A stretch of 27,765 bases of DNA, taken from NCBI GenBank assembly GCA_910579605.1, contig CAJTUG010000001.1:128089-155853 (forward strand), given 5' to 3'. Shown here piece after piece: positions 9,036 through 17,156 of this stretch. The position numbers and the translations under genes were made by a program. Under the pieces are notes generated by a model. That model did no database searches, was not told where the DNA came from, and saw only the letters and a list, made by a program, of their open reading frames with translations. Origin of the DNA: an uncultured Muribaculaceae bacterium (GTDB lineage Bacteria > Bacteroidota > Bacteroidia > Bacteroidales > Muribaculaceae). The stretch's first letter is position 1. The number at the start of each line of letters is the position of its first letter.

Positions 9036-10937
9036 ATGAAACTCAATAGAATAATAACCGCGCTGTTTGGAACGGCTCTTCTTGCAGGAGCTTGGTCCTG
9101 CACCGATGAGGTTAAATATACACCGGTCGGAAGCGATACAGGCGATCAGGTGTATTTCTCAAGCACGGTAAATACAGTACTTGATCTTCCTGCAGAAGGC
9201 GCTGAATTTGTAAATATTCCCATTTTCCGCCACGATACATCAAAGGAATTGACAGTAGCTCTCCAGTCTGCTGCATATGTCGGTAGCGTTGACAATGACG
9301 TGAGCGACATTTTCAACCTCCCTTCGGCTATAACATTCCCTGCAGGTGAATCTAAAGCTGAAATCCAGGTGACTTTCATGATGTCGGAGATCGAACCCGA
9401 TACAGACTATTCGCTTTGGTTTAAAATAGCCGACGAGCAGACAACTCAATATGGCCTTTCCGAATGTGTCTTTACTGTTTCTTATTCTCCTTTCGGCGAA
9501 TTTGAACGCATGAGCGAAACAGAAGGTATGATCATGGAATTCAATACTCCTATCGGTGGCCCGTTTGAGGTTGAAAACTATGCATACATCTCTAAATCCC
9601 TCGTAAGCGACAATATTGTACGCTATTACGGCGAATTTGACCCGTATACAAACCTCTATTGGCCTGTTAACTTGACTGTTGATTTCCGCAACGAGGTTAT
9701 GGTAGACGGCGTTAAATGCTACTATGCTACAATGTCTCGCGAAAGCACACATTTCACCGGTGGCGGTCTCGAAGGTACTATGTATGTTGAGGATGCTTTC
9801 TCATTCTACAAAGCCGGCAACCCCGGTGTAGACGATGCTACAATCCACGCTTTCTTGGCAAATAACGGTTACCAAGATACCTATTTCAACCCCGAAACCG
9901 GATTGTTTACCATCGGTGCAATGTATTCTGACGACAGCGGTGCTTGGGCTCCTATTCCTGCCTACGTTCAGCTCCCGGGTTACAAGGTTTATGATTTGAC
10001 TATCTCGTTAGCAGGTCAGATTGTTGACTCTGATGAGCAGGAAGGCATTATTTTGAACGTGTTGAAATCTGCCGATGTCGACAACTACGCTATGGTTGTT
10101 GAACAAGGTGCTTTGACCGACGACGAAATTAAGGCTGCAATAACCGCAATTAAAGAAAACGAGGATATTACGCTTTACTCCGACTTGTCTAAGGATTTCA
10201 CATATTATTTCTCCGATTGGGGTAAATATACTGCGGTAGCTGTGGGCTATGATGCAAATGGCGAAGAAGTTTGCTCAACTCACCTTACATTCGATTTCGA
10301 GACTATCCGCAAGGATGTGCCTTGGAAATCTGTAGGTACCGCTCTCTATACCGACGGTCTGTTGACCACTATGGGCCAATCTGCAGGTGCGGGTTCTTCT
10401 TGGGAAGTAGAAGTAGAGGAATCTACAGAAACTCCCGGATACTACCGCCTTGTGAACCCCTACAAGTTCTGGGCAGAAGAAATTGCTCTTAAACCCGAAT
10501 ACTTGGATCGTGGCCGTCACTACTTGTATGTTAACGCTGTAGACAAACGTGGTGTAATCTTGGAACTCAGCGAATTGGGTCTTACCATTTCTCAAGGTAA
10601 CGGTGCTGCATATGCATACTCTGTAACCGCAGCGGAATTGGCCAAGGGTACCAAGCTCGCTATGTTGAAATTGCAAGGTAAAACTGGCCGTATGACAAAT
10701 AACGTCATCACTTTCCCTGCAAAAGTTCCTTATGTCGGTTATGCCAATACTTTGGGCACATGGGTTGAATCCAACCTTGGCAGCACAATGGCTATCGACT
10801 TGAGTGATCTCCAAGCTGCACCTGCCAAGAAATCGGCTAAAGCCAATATCCAGTGTGTGGCAGCTGCTAAAAAGCAGATTGGCGGCACATTTGAAGCCTC
10901 GGCTTTCTGTGGCCAACGCGCAGCAATATTGAAATAA
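9036..10937 (+). CDS. Third lipoprotein of the SusCD operon, likely accessory surface ligand-binding protein
   Basis: This 633-residue protein has a lipoprotein signal peptide (lipobox GAWS-C22, then TDEV). It sits where SusE/SusF or other surface glycan-binding proteins sit in sus-type operons, but I do not recognise a named binding domain. Residues about 35-145 look like a beta-sandwich (VYFSSTVNTVLDLPAEGAEF to VFTVSY), similar in style to Calx-beta or DUF1735-type modules. Around 428-475 is WKSVGTALYTDG followed by YRLVNPY, the same pattern as in the divergent lipoprotein at 2484-3731. The C-terminal 40 residues are Ala/Lys-rich (PAKKSAKAN). The gene is 25 bases after susD and is followed by a strong terminator, so it closes the operon. 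Ligand binding is inferred from context only. Confidence 0.78.
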   Translation: MKLNRIITALFGTALLAGAWSCTDEVKYTPVGSDTGDQVYFSSTVNTVLDLPAEGAEFVNIPIFRHDTSKELTVALQSAAYVGSVDNDVSDIFNLPSAITFPAGESKAEIQVTFMMSEIEPDTDYSLWFKIADEQTTQYGLSECVFTVSYSPFGEFERMSETEGMIMEFNTPIGGPFEVENYAYISKSLVSDNIVRYYGEFDPYTNLYWPVNLTVDFRNEVMVDGVKCYYATMSRESTHFTGGGLEGTMYVEDAFSFYKAGNPGVDDATIHAFLANNGYQDTYFNPETGLFTIGAMYSDDSGAWAPIPAYVQLPGYKVYDLTISLAGQIVDSDEQEGIILNVLKSADVDNYAMVVEQGALTDDEIKAAITAIKENEDITLYSDLSKDFTYYFSDWGKYTAVAVGYDANGEEVCSTHLTFDFETIRKDVPWKSVGTALYTDGLLTTMGQSAGAGSSWEVEVEESTETPGYYRLVNPYKFWAEEIALKPEYLDRGRHYLYVNAVDKRGVILELSELGLTISQGNGAAYAYSVTAAELAKGTKLAMLKLQGKTGRMTNNVITFPAKVPYVGYANTLGTWVESNLGSTMAIDLSDLQAAPAKKSAKANIQCVAAAKKQIGGTFEASAFCGQRAAILK

Positions 10938-10969
10938 TCAGTTATTATTAAACTTCATATTAGTGTGTT

Positions 10970-11005
10970 TTGCCTTTCTCCGTGAGGAGAGAGGCAACTT
11001 TTTTT
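10970..11005 (+). terminator. Rho-independent terminator of the SusCD operon
   Basis: A 12-bp stem (10970-10981 with 10986-10997, one G-T wobble) around the tetraloop GTGA is followed by a run of seven T (10999-11005). It lies 32 bases after the lipoprotein stop. Confidence 0.85.
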
Positions 11006-11042
11006 ATAGGCTATAATTGCAAGGACGCTAAAAAGCACATAA

Positions 11043-11080
11043 AAATACACCTGCATGAACTTATCTTTGCAGGTGTATTT
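11043..11080 (+). terminator. Second hairpin after the SusCD operon
   Basis: A perfect 13-bp stem (AAATACACCTGCA at 11043-11055 and its complement at 11068-11080) encloses a 12-nt loop and is followed by GTTTTGTTG. It may be a backup terminator, or a structured element in the leader of the small gene at 11141. The loop is larger than usual for a terminator. Confidence 0.55.
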
Positions 11081-11140
11081 GTTTTGTTGATACTATTGTA
11101 TTTGGAATTGTTTAAGACTTCTTAATTAAAAACTGATATT

Positions 11141-11332
11141 ATGAAAACTCAGACTAATTTTTTTATTGCTGTCGGCATGTTGTTTGTAGGTGTTGTTTTT
11201 GCCGGGATAGGGTTGATGATGCCCCCTCCGGGCGAGGTAGATGGCAGTGTACTCTGCCTTTTCGGTGAAATTTTGGGTTTTGTGGGAGCGCTATTGGGAA
11301 TAGACTGCCACTATAACAGCAAGAAAGGCTGA
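11141..11332 (+). CDS. Small two-helix membrane protein of unknown function
   Basis: This 63-residue protein has two hydrophobic stretches (about 7-28, FFIAVGMLFVGVVFAGIG, and about 39-54, CLFGEILGFVGALLGI) joined by the short loop PPPGEVDGSV, with a charged tail NSKKG. It is probably an inner-membrane hairpin protein. The first stretch could be read as a signal peptide, but no cleavage site stands out. It is isolated, between the SusCD terminators and the convergent GNAT gene, whose end is only 11 bases away. An A/T-rich stretch (TTAATTAAAAACTGATATT) precedes the ATG. I do not recognise a family, and a real gene is likely but not certain. Confidence 0.6.
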   Translation: MKTQTNFFIAVGMLFVGVVFAGIGLMMPPPGEVDGSVLCLFGEILGFVGALLGIDCHYNSKKG

Positions 11333-11343
11333 ATCATTGACAG

Positions 11344-11850
11344 TTAAAATAATTTTTGAAAAATGAGAGCGTCGGTGTAGCTGTTGCCGTGGCGTATCCA
11401 TGAGCGTAGTTTGCCGCATGGTTTGAATCCTTGTTGTTTAAAAATATGAATAGATGCAGAATTATCAATTGAAATCTGGGCAGCCAACTGGTGCAGCCCC
11501 AAAACGGAAGAGGCATATTGGCAAATTTGAGTTAGTGCGGCTTTGGCGTAACCGCGCCCTCGGTATTGGGGCGCTATGGCAATTCCTACGAATGCCCGGC
11601 GGTCGCGTGGAATATAGTCGGAAATGTCGACGCATCCAACTTTGGCAGATGTTTGGGAGTCTGTTATTATGAGGCGTAATTGCTTTGCGGCGAAGAAATC
11701 GGCGTCGTAGTTCTCTAGATAGCTCCGGAGCATGAATCGGCTCATGGGAGCAGTGGTAAAAGCCGCTTCTGCAGCCTGAGGGTCGTTCTCGAGAGTGTAT
11801 AGAAAATCTAAATCTTCTATTTCAGGGGCGCGGAGAGATATCATTGTCAT
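11344..11850 (-). CDS. GNAT acetyltransferase of the RimJ/RimL/SpeG type
   Basis: This 168-residue single-domain GNAT enzyme has the acetyl-CoA motif VGIAIAPQYRGRGYAKAAL (about 88-106) and a C-terminal IHIFKQQGFKPCGKLRSW, the usual motif B region of RimL/SpeG-like enzymes. The order RAPEIEDLDFLYTLENDP at the N-terminus is also typical. The substrate could be a polyamine, a protein N-terminus or another amine; it cannot be assigned. Its ATG overlaps the recR stop (ATGA), so it is the second gene of a recR operon. A second Met two codons on is an equally plausible start. It ends 11 bases from the convergent small membrane gene. Confidence 0.85.
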   Translation of the reverse strand: MTMISLRAPEIEDLDFLYTLENDPQAAEAAFTTAPMSRFMLRSYLENYDADFFAAKQLRLIITDSQTSAKVGCVDISDYIPRDRRAFVGIAIAPQYRGRGYAKAALTQICQYASSVLGLHQLAAQISIDNSASIHIFKQQGFKPCGKLRSWIRHGNSYTDALIFQKLF

Positions 11851-12464
11851 ATTTCAAAAGGAGTGCGGTTGATTATGGAGCGGGCCAAGGTGGCTTCGTC
11901 GGTATACTCGATTTCGTTTCCGACGGCTACACCACGTGCTAATTGTGTTATTTTAATCGGAGTCCCGGCAGCCTGCAGGCGGCGGAAAATGTAGAAATTC
12001 GTCGTGTCGGCTTCGATTGTAGCACCTGTGGCAAGGATTATTTCGGCCACGTTGCCTTGGGCTACCCTTTGCACCAATGAATCTATCTGCAGGACGTCGG
12101 GTCCTATGCCGTCTACCGGCGATATAAGACCGCCTAACACGTGGTACAGGCCATTGAAACGGGCGGTGTTTTCGATGCTCACCACGTCTTTGACGTTTTC
12201 TACCACGCAAACAATTTCATGTTGCCGCCCGGGGGATGCGCAGATGTCGCACGTTTCCGAATCGGAAATGTTGTGGCATATGGTGCAGTATTTAATGCCT
12301 CTACGGAGGTTTATGATAGCGTTTCCGAGGGTGTCGGCTTCGTCGGCAGGCCGTCGGAGAATGTGTAGGGCAAGTCGCAGTGCTGTTTTGCGCCCGATTC
12401 CCGGCAGACGTGAAAGGGCGTTGACGGCATTTTCCAAAAGTGAAGACGAAAATTCCTTTTCCAT
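11847..12464 (-). CDS. recR: Recombination mediator protein RecR
   Basis: RecR (205 residues) works with RecO and RecF to load RecA on gapped DNA. Visible parts, in order: a helix-hairpin-helix (LSRLPGIGRKTALRLALHIL, about 17-36), a four-cysteine zinc site (C60-TI-C63 and C72-DI-C75), a Toprim domain from about 85 (VCVVENVKDVVSIE) through ATGATIEADTTNFYI, and the C-terminal motif RGVAVGNEIEYTDEATLARS, equivalent to the family RGxPVGxxLEYxDExTL. Length and domain order are normal. A -7 box lies only six bases before the ATG, so the mRNA may be leaderless or nearly so. It is divergent from panC. Confidence 0.96.
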   Translation of the reverse strand: MEKEFSSSLLENAVNALSRLPGIGRKTALRLALHILRRPADEADTLGNAIINLRRGIKYCTICHNISDSETCDICASPGRQHEIVCVVENVKDVVSIENTARFNGLYHVLGGLISPVDGIGPDVLQIDSLVQRVAQGNVAEIILATGATIEADTTNFYIFRRLQAAGTPIKITQLARGVAVGNEIEYTDEATLARSIINRTPFEI

Positions 12465-12469
12465 GAGTG

Positions 12470-12477
12470 CAAATTTA
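12470..12477 (-). promoter_or_regulatory. -7 box (TAAATTTG) almost touching the recR start codon
   Basis: The minus strand reads TAAATTTG, a TAnnTTTG match, with only five bases between it and the ATG at 12464. No clear -33 TTTG is seen. If used, transcription would begin at or next to the start codon. Confidence 0.45.
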
Positions 12478-12519
12478 CGAACTTTTTGAGGAACTTTATT
12501 GCTGAGAGGGGGTTATGTT

Positions 12520-12551
12520 TTTGGATGATTAATAATAATTATGTAATTTTG
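12520..12551 (+). promoter_or_regulatory. Bacteroidetes promoter for panC and the genes after it
   Basis: A -33 TTTG at 12520-12523 is 20 bases from a -7 box TAATTTTG at 12544-12551. Both elements and spacing match the Bacteroidetes sigma-70 consensus. The leader to the ATG at 12590 would be about 32 nt. Confidence 0.75.
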
Positions 12552-12589
12552 CGGTCTGAACCGTTGCCTTTTTGGGCAAAAGCAAAAAA

Positions 12590-13438
12590 ATGGAAAGAAT
12601 CAGAACAGTAAAAGAACTTGAGTCGCGTCTCGAGAGTCTCCGCCAGTCTGGCAAAAGCATTGGTTTGGTGCCGACTATGGGTGCTCTTCATGCCGGGCAT
12701 AAGTCGCTTGTAGACAGGGCACGCGCCGAAAACGACGTGGTAGTAGTGTCTGTTTTTGTAAATCCCACGCAGTTTAACAACGCGTCGGATTTGGCAACAT
12801 ATCCGCGGACAGAAGAAGCGGATTGCAAACTGCTTGAAGACTGCGGAGTGGATTTTGCCTTCATCCCCACGGTAGAGGAGATTTATCCGGAGCCAGATAC
12901 CCGAGTGTTTGATTTGGGTGCGGTTGCCAATGTGATGGAAGGACCGATGCGACCGGGTCATTTCAACGGTGTTGCTCAGATTGTGAGCAAATTGTTTGCG
13001 TGGACTCATCCAACACGGGCATATTTCGGGGAAAAAGATTTCCAGCAGATCGCCGTTATCCGCAAGATGATGGAGCTCGAAGGTTTTACCCACGAGATAG
13101 TGCCTTGCCCTATAGTTCGCGAGGCCGACGGGCTTGCTTTGAGTTCCCGCAATGTGAGGTTGAGTGCCGAGGCTCGCGCCGTAGCTCCGAAAATAAGGAA
13201 AGTGCTTTTGGAGAGCTTGCGTCTCAAAGATTTGGGCAAGACTCCTGCAGAGGTTGAAACGGCAGTCGTTTCCGCCCTCAACGGCACCGGCGATTTTGAG
13301 GTAGAGTATTACTCCATTGTAGACGCAGTGACCATGCAGCCTATAGGCGCATGGGAGGATGCAGGGCGAGAAGGCTCTGTTGGCTGTATCACTGTGTATT
13401 GCGGCGGTGTAAGGCTTATAGACAATATTCGGTATTAA
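12590..13438 (+). CDS. panC: Pantothenate synthetase (pantoate--beta-alanine ligase)
   Basis: PanC (282 residues) joins pantoate and beta-alanine, using ATP and via pantoyl-adenylate, to make pantothenate for coenzyme A. The nucleotidyltransferase motif PTMGALHAGH (28-37), NPTQF (58-62), FGEKDFQQ (146-153) and the KMSKS-like LSSRN (184-188) are all present and in the right places. Length is typical. An in-frame TTG 18 bases upstream is possible, but the ATG at 12590 starts exactly at the conserved MERIRTVKEL. panD follows after 13 bases and supplies the beta-alanine substrate. No panB is in the window. It is the first gene after a well-formed promoter. Confidence 0.97.
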   Translation: MERIRTVKELESRLESLRQSGKSIGLVPTMGALHAGHKSLVDRARAENDVVVVSVFVNPTQFNNASDLATYPRTEEADCKLLEDCGVDFAFIPTVEEIYPEPDTRVFDLGAVANVMEGPMRPGHFNGVAQIVSKLFAWTHPTRAYFGEKDFQQIAVIRKMMELEGFTHEIVPCPIVREADGLALSSRNVRLSAEARAVAPKIRKVLLESLRLKDLGKTPAEVETAVVSALNGTGDFEVEYYSIVDAVTMQPIGAWEDAGREGSVGCITVYCGGVRLIDNIRY

Positions 13439-13451
13439 ACAGGGAGAGACG

Positions 13452-13802
13452 ATGTTGATCCAAGTACTCAAATCTAAAATCCACCGTGTGACAGTTACTG
13501 AATCGCGGTTGGACTATATTGGCAGTATCACTATAGACAAGCTTTTGCTTGATGCCGCAGGTATCCTTGAAGGAGAGCGAGTTTTTATAGTAAACAATAA
13601 TAACGGTGCCCGCTTGGACACATATACCATTGCCGGTGAGGCCGGCAGCGGTGTGATATGTCTCAACGGCGCAGCGGCCCGTCTTGTACAGCCGGGCGAT
13701 ATAGTAATAATCATGGCTTACGGGCTTATGAGCCAGGAAGAAGCGGAGGGCTTCACTCCCAAGGTTATCTTCCCCGACACGGCTACGAATAAGCTTGATT
13801 AA
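13452..13802 (+). CDS. panD: Aspartate 1-decarboxylase proenzyme
   Basis: PanD (116 residues) decarboxylates L-aspartate to beta-alanine. It is made as a proenzyme that cuts itself between Gly24 and Ser25, turning Ser25 into the pyruvoyl cofactor. The YIGS-ITID processing site at 22-29 is intact, as are Lys9 and the NNNNGARLDTYTI and LNGAAARLVQPGD segments typical of the double-psi beta barrel. It lies 13 bases after panC and 26 before ffh. This is one of two pyruvoyl-type decarboxylases in the window; the other, at 22366, belongs to an unrelated fold. Confidence 0.97.
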   Translation: MLIQVLKSKIHRVTVTESRLDYIGSITIDKLLLDAAGILEGERVFIVNNNNGARLDTYTIAGEAGSGVICLNGAAARLVQPGDIVIIMAYGLMSQEEAEGFTPKVIFPDTATNKLD

Positions 13803-13828
13803 TCCACAACAATCCAAATCCGCATCAT

Positions 13829-15169
13829 ATGTTCGAAAATCTCAGCGAACGCCTTGAACGCAGTTTCAAACTCCTTAAGGGGCAAGGCAAAATTACGGAA
13901 ATCAACGTTGCCGAGACACTAAAAGAGGTTCGGCGAGCGCTCGTTGATGCCGACGTCAATTATAAAGTAGCCAAAACGTTTGTAGACAATGTTAAGAAAA
14001 AAGCATTGGGACAGAACGTTTTGACCGCCGTCAAGCCCGGCGAGCAAATGGTAAAGATAGTCAAGGATGAGCTTACCGAGCTTATGGGCGGTGATGCCGT
14101 TGGGGTAAATCTTGGCGGAAAACCAGCAATAATCCTCATGTCGGGTCTCCAGGGATCCGGTAAGACGACTTTTACCGGCAAACTTGCCAAGAAGCTCAAG
14201 GAAGAGAAGCATTTGCGTCCGTTGTTGGTGGCTTGTGACGTTTACCGTCCGGCGGCTATCGACCAGTTGAAGGTTCTTGCAGATTCGATAGGCGTGGATG
14301 TGTATACCGAAGACGGGGTGAAAGATCCTGTGGGTATCGCCAAACGCGCTGTTGAGCATGCCAAGGCGAACCGCTATGATTTGGTGATAGTTGATACCGC
14401 GGGCCGCCTTGCCGTTGACGAGCAGATGATGGATGAAATCGAGGCGATAAAAGATTCAGTGAAGCCCGGTGAGATTTTGTTTGTCGTTGACTCGATGACG
14501 GGTCAGGATGCGGTGAATACGGCAAAGACTTTTAATGAACGTCTTGATTTCAATGGCGTGGTTCTCACTAAGTTGGATGGCGATACTCGCGGCGGTGCGG
14601 CATTGTCTATCCGAACGGTTGTGAACAAGCCTATCAAGTTTATAGGTACGAGCGAGCGTCTTGACGGTATCGATGTTTTCCATCCTGATCGTATGGCCGA
14701 CCGTATTTTGGGTATGGGCGATATTGTTACTCTTGTGGAACGTGCCCAGCAGCAATACGACGAGAAGGAGGCTGAAGAGCTTGCCAAGAAGCTGAGAAAG
14801 AATCAGTTTACGTTTACGGATTTCCTTAAGCAGATAAACCAGATCAAGCGCATGGGTAACATCAAAGACCTTGCTGCGATGATTCCTGGAGTGGGTAAGG
14901 CAATAAAGGACATAGATATAGACAATAACGCGTTTAAGGGTATCGAGGCAATGATAGGCTCGATGACGCCTTATGAGCGTGAACATCCTGAGGTTATCCG
15001 CGGCACCAGGGTTCAGCGTATAGCCAAGGGCTCGGGAACGACTGTTGTTGAGGTTAACCGTTTGCTCAAGCAGTTTGACCAAATCCGCAAGATGATGCAT
15101 GCTGTGAGCAACATGGGTAATAATCCGGCACAGATGATGCGCAATATGCGCCAGGTTCGCCGTAAATAA
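13829..15169 (+). CDS. ffh: Signal recognition particle protein Ffh (SRP54 homologue)
   Basis: Ffh (446 residues) binds 4.5S RNA and nascent signal sequences and delivers ribosomes to FtsY. Order of parts: an N-terminal helical bundle (1-90), a GTPase domain with P-loop GLQGSGKTT (106-114), DVYRPAAIDQL (137-147), DTAGR (189-193) and TKLDGDTRGG (247-256), then the methionine-rich M domain (about 300-446), ending in QMMRNMRQVRRK. The length is normal. It follows panD by 26 bases and precedes the folD ATG by 6, so it appears to share the panC promoter, although an internal promoter cannot be excluded. Confidence 0.98.
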   Translation: MFENLSERLERSFKLLKGQGKITEINVAETLKEVRRALVDADVNYKVAKTFVDNVKKKALGQNVLTAVKPGEQMVKIVKDELTELMGGDAVGVNLGGKPAIILMSGLQGSGKTTFTGKLAKKLKEEKHLRPLLVACDVYRPAAIDQLKVLADSIGVDVYTEDGVKDPVGIAKRAVEHAKANRYDLVIVDTAGRLAVDEQMMDEIEAIKDSVKPGEILFVVDSMTGQDAVNTAKTFNERLDFNGVVLTKLDGDTRGGAALSIRTVVNKPIKFIGTSERLDGIDVFHPDRMADRILGMGDIVTLVERAQQQYDEKEAEELAKKLRKNQFTFTDFLKQINQIKRMGNIKDLAAMIPGVGKAIKDIDIDNNAFKGIEAMIGSMTPYEREHPEVIRGTRVQRIAKGSGTTVVEVNRLLKQFDQIRKMMHAVSNMGNNPAQMMRNMRQVRRK

Positions 15170-15175
15170 TTGTTT

Positions 15176-16063
15176 ATGGAGCTGATAGACGGAAAAGCAA
15201 CTGCCACTGCTATAAAGGCAGAGATTGCGGATAAGGTTGCCCAAAAAGTTGCAGCAGGCGAACGTCGCCCCCATCTGGCTGCTATTTTGGTAGGTCATGA
15301 CGGCGGGAGCGAAACTTATGTCAGAAATAAGATAAAGGCTTGCGAGGAGTGCGGGTTTCAGTCTACATTGGTTCGTTTTGAGAGCGATGTGGACGAGGCT
15401 ACTTTGTTGGCCGCTATAGATGAGCTTAATAAAAATCCAGAAATAGACGGTTTTATAGTTCAGCTGCCATTGCCGAAACATATTGATGAGCAGAAGATTA
15501 CCGAGGCCGTCCATCCAGACAAGGACGTCGACGGTTTTCATCCTGTTAATGTCGGGCGTCAGTCTATCGGTTTGCCTTGTTTTGCGAGCGCAACTCCTGC
15601 GGGTATTGTTGAGCTGTTGAAGCGTTATGGCATAAGTACCCGAGGGAAAAACGTAGTGATAGTTGGCCGGAGCAATATCGTAGGCAAACCTTTGGCGTCT
15701 ATGTTGATGCAGAAGGGTGAGCAGGGTGATGCTACGGTTACAGTTTGCCACAGCGCGACGAAGAATCTTTGCGATGTAACTCGGAATGCTGATATTTTGG
15801 TTGCCGCTATGGGTCGCCCCGGTTTCATTACTGCGGATATGGTTGCTCCCGGAGCAGTGGTTATAGATGTTGGAACGACGCGAGTTCCCGATGCGAGCCG
15901 CAAGAGCGGTTTCCGTCTTAGCGGCGATGTTGATTTCGCATCTGTATCGGAGAAATGCTCGTATATCACGCCTGTTCCCGGAGGAGTAGGTCCAATGACA
16001 ATCTGCATGTTGATGCAGAATACTTTGCTTGCCTACGAGCGCAGGGGCGGCATTGGGGCTTGA
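15176..16063 (+). CDS. folD: Bifunctional methylenetetrahydrofolate dehydrogenase/cyclohydrolase
   Basis: FolD (295 residues) interconverts 5,10-methylene-, methenyl- and 10-formyl-tetrahydrofolate with NADP. Catalytic Tyr48 and Lys52 sit in SETYVRNK. Other family motifs are QLPLPKHID (97-105), DVDGFHP (117-123), the cofactor motif GRSNIVGKP (164-172) and ITPVPGGVGPMT near the C-terminus. I chose ATG 15176, six bases after the ffh stop, because it starts at the conserved MELIDGKATA; a TTG directly after the stop is less likely. Confidence 0.97.
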   Translation: MELIDGKATATAIKAEIADKVAQKVAAGERRPHLAAILVGHDGGSETYVRNKIKACEECGFQSTLVRFESDVDEATLLAAIDELNKNPEIDGFIVQLPLPKHIDEQKITEAVHPDKDVDGFHPVNVGRQSIGLPCFASATPAGIVELLKRYGISTRGKNVVIVGRSNIVGKPLASMLMQKGEQGDATVTVCHSATKNLCDVTRNADILVAAMGRPGFITADMVAPGAVVIDVGTTRVPDASRKSGFRLSGDVDFASVSEKCSYITPVPGGVGPMTICMLMQNTLLAYERRGGIGA

Positions 16064-16088
16064 TAAGCATTAAACGCTTTTTTGAGTG

Positions 16089-17156
16089 ATGTTTGTGTCG
16101 CTGCTCATAACATTGTTTGTGACCTTGTCGTCGGCAGTTTTTGGCTATGACGAGGCGGAGATAGTGTTTGTAGGGGATGCGATGCAGCATCAGTCGCAAA
16201 TAGATGCCGGGAGGACCGGCAAATCGAGCTACGATTTTTCGACGTGTTTTGACGATGTCGTGGAATACATAGGAAGGGCAGATTTTGCGGTTGTGAATCT
16301 TGAGACGCCGATAGGTCCACCTCCTCATACGGGTTATCCGTCGTTTAACGCGCCGTCGGAGTTTGTGGATGCGTTGAAAGATGCCGGCTTTGATTTGTTT
16401 CTGACAGCTAATAACCATACACTTGACCGCGGTGCGCGAGGATTGCGGAGTACTATCCGCGAGCTTGATGCCCGTGGTCTTGCTCATTTAGGGACATATG
16501 GCAACGACAGCAGCCGCCACGATGCATTGCCAATGATTTTTGATATTAATGGTATCAAGGTCGGTTTTTTGAATTATACTTACGGCACAAATGGTGTTGA
16601 GCCGCGCGATGGTGTTGTGGTTGATTATATTGACAGGGCTACAATCAAGGCGGATGTAGAAGCGAGCCGGAAAGCTGGAGCAGAACTGGTTGCGGTGTGT
16701 ATCCATTGGGGTGATGAATACCGTCTGCTCCCTAATGCGAGCCAGAAGCATACGGCTGATTTTTTGGAGGCTATGGGTGTGGATATGATAATAGGCGCTC
16801 ACCCACATGTTATACAGCCTATAGAGTTCCGGACAAACCGCTATATGCCTGATAAAAAAGTTTTGTTGGTTTATTCTTTAGGTAATTTCATATCTAATAT
16901 GAAGACGACGGATACTCGGGGTGGGGCACTCGTGAGGGTGCTTCTTGAACGCGGTGATGACCGGAAGGCGCGGCTTAAGCTGGCTGATTACCGCTTGCTT
17001 TTTGTGATACCCGGGACGAGTCCTAAGAATAATTACAGGGTTATGCCGGTTGATAGCGTTAAGGCTGACGGATGGCGACAGAAATCGATAGATTTTTCGC
17101 GCCGCGCCCGGGATATATATGAGCGTCATAATATCGGGGTGAGCGAGACTCGTTGA
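16089..17156 (+). CDS. CapA-family (PGA_cap) exported metallophosphoesterase-like protein
   Basis: This 355-residue protein has an N-terminal signal peptide (MFVSLLITLFVTLSSAVFG) and a calcineurin-like metallophosphoesterase core of the CapA/PgsA type. Likely metal ligands are seen in VFVGDAM (Asp30), VVNLETP (Asn70, Glu72), TANNHTLD (Asn109, His110), CIHWGDEY and GAHPHVIQP. In Bacillus, CapA homologues serve poly-gamma-glutamate export, but most Bacteroidetes members stand alone without capBC, as here, so the true role is unknown and probably concerns the cell envelope. It lies 25 bases after folD at the end of the panC run. A GTG directly before the ATG is an alternative start. Confidence 0.85.
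   Translation: MFVSLLITLFVTLSSAVFGYDEAEIVFVGDAMQHQSQIDAGRTGKSSYDFSTCFDDVVEYIGRADFAVVNLETPIGPPPHTGYPSFNAPSEFVDALKDAGFDLFLTANNHTLDRGARGLRSTIRELDARGLAHLGTYGNDSSRHDALPMIFDINGIKVGFLNYTYGTNGVEPRDGVVVDYIDRATIKADVEASRKAGAELVAVCIHWGDEYRLLPNASQKHTADFLEAMGVDMIIGAHPHVIQPIEFRTNRYMPDKKVLLVYSLGNFISNMKTTDTRGGALVRVLLERGDDRKARLKLADYRLLFVIPGTSPKNNYRVMPVDSVKADGWRQKSIDFSRRARDIYERHNIGVSETR

Noticed and set aside
12539..13471. Long minus-strand frame opposite panC
   Set aside because: It is fully antisense to a certain panC gene and rich in Cys, His and Arg as expected for a mirror of coding sequence; no family likeness.
14456..15751. Long minus-strand frame opposite ffh and folD
   Set aside because: It is antisense to two certain housekeeping genes, and its composition (many His, Asn, Leu) is that of a codon shadow.
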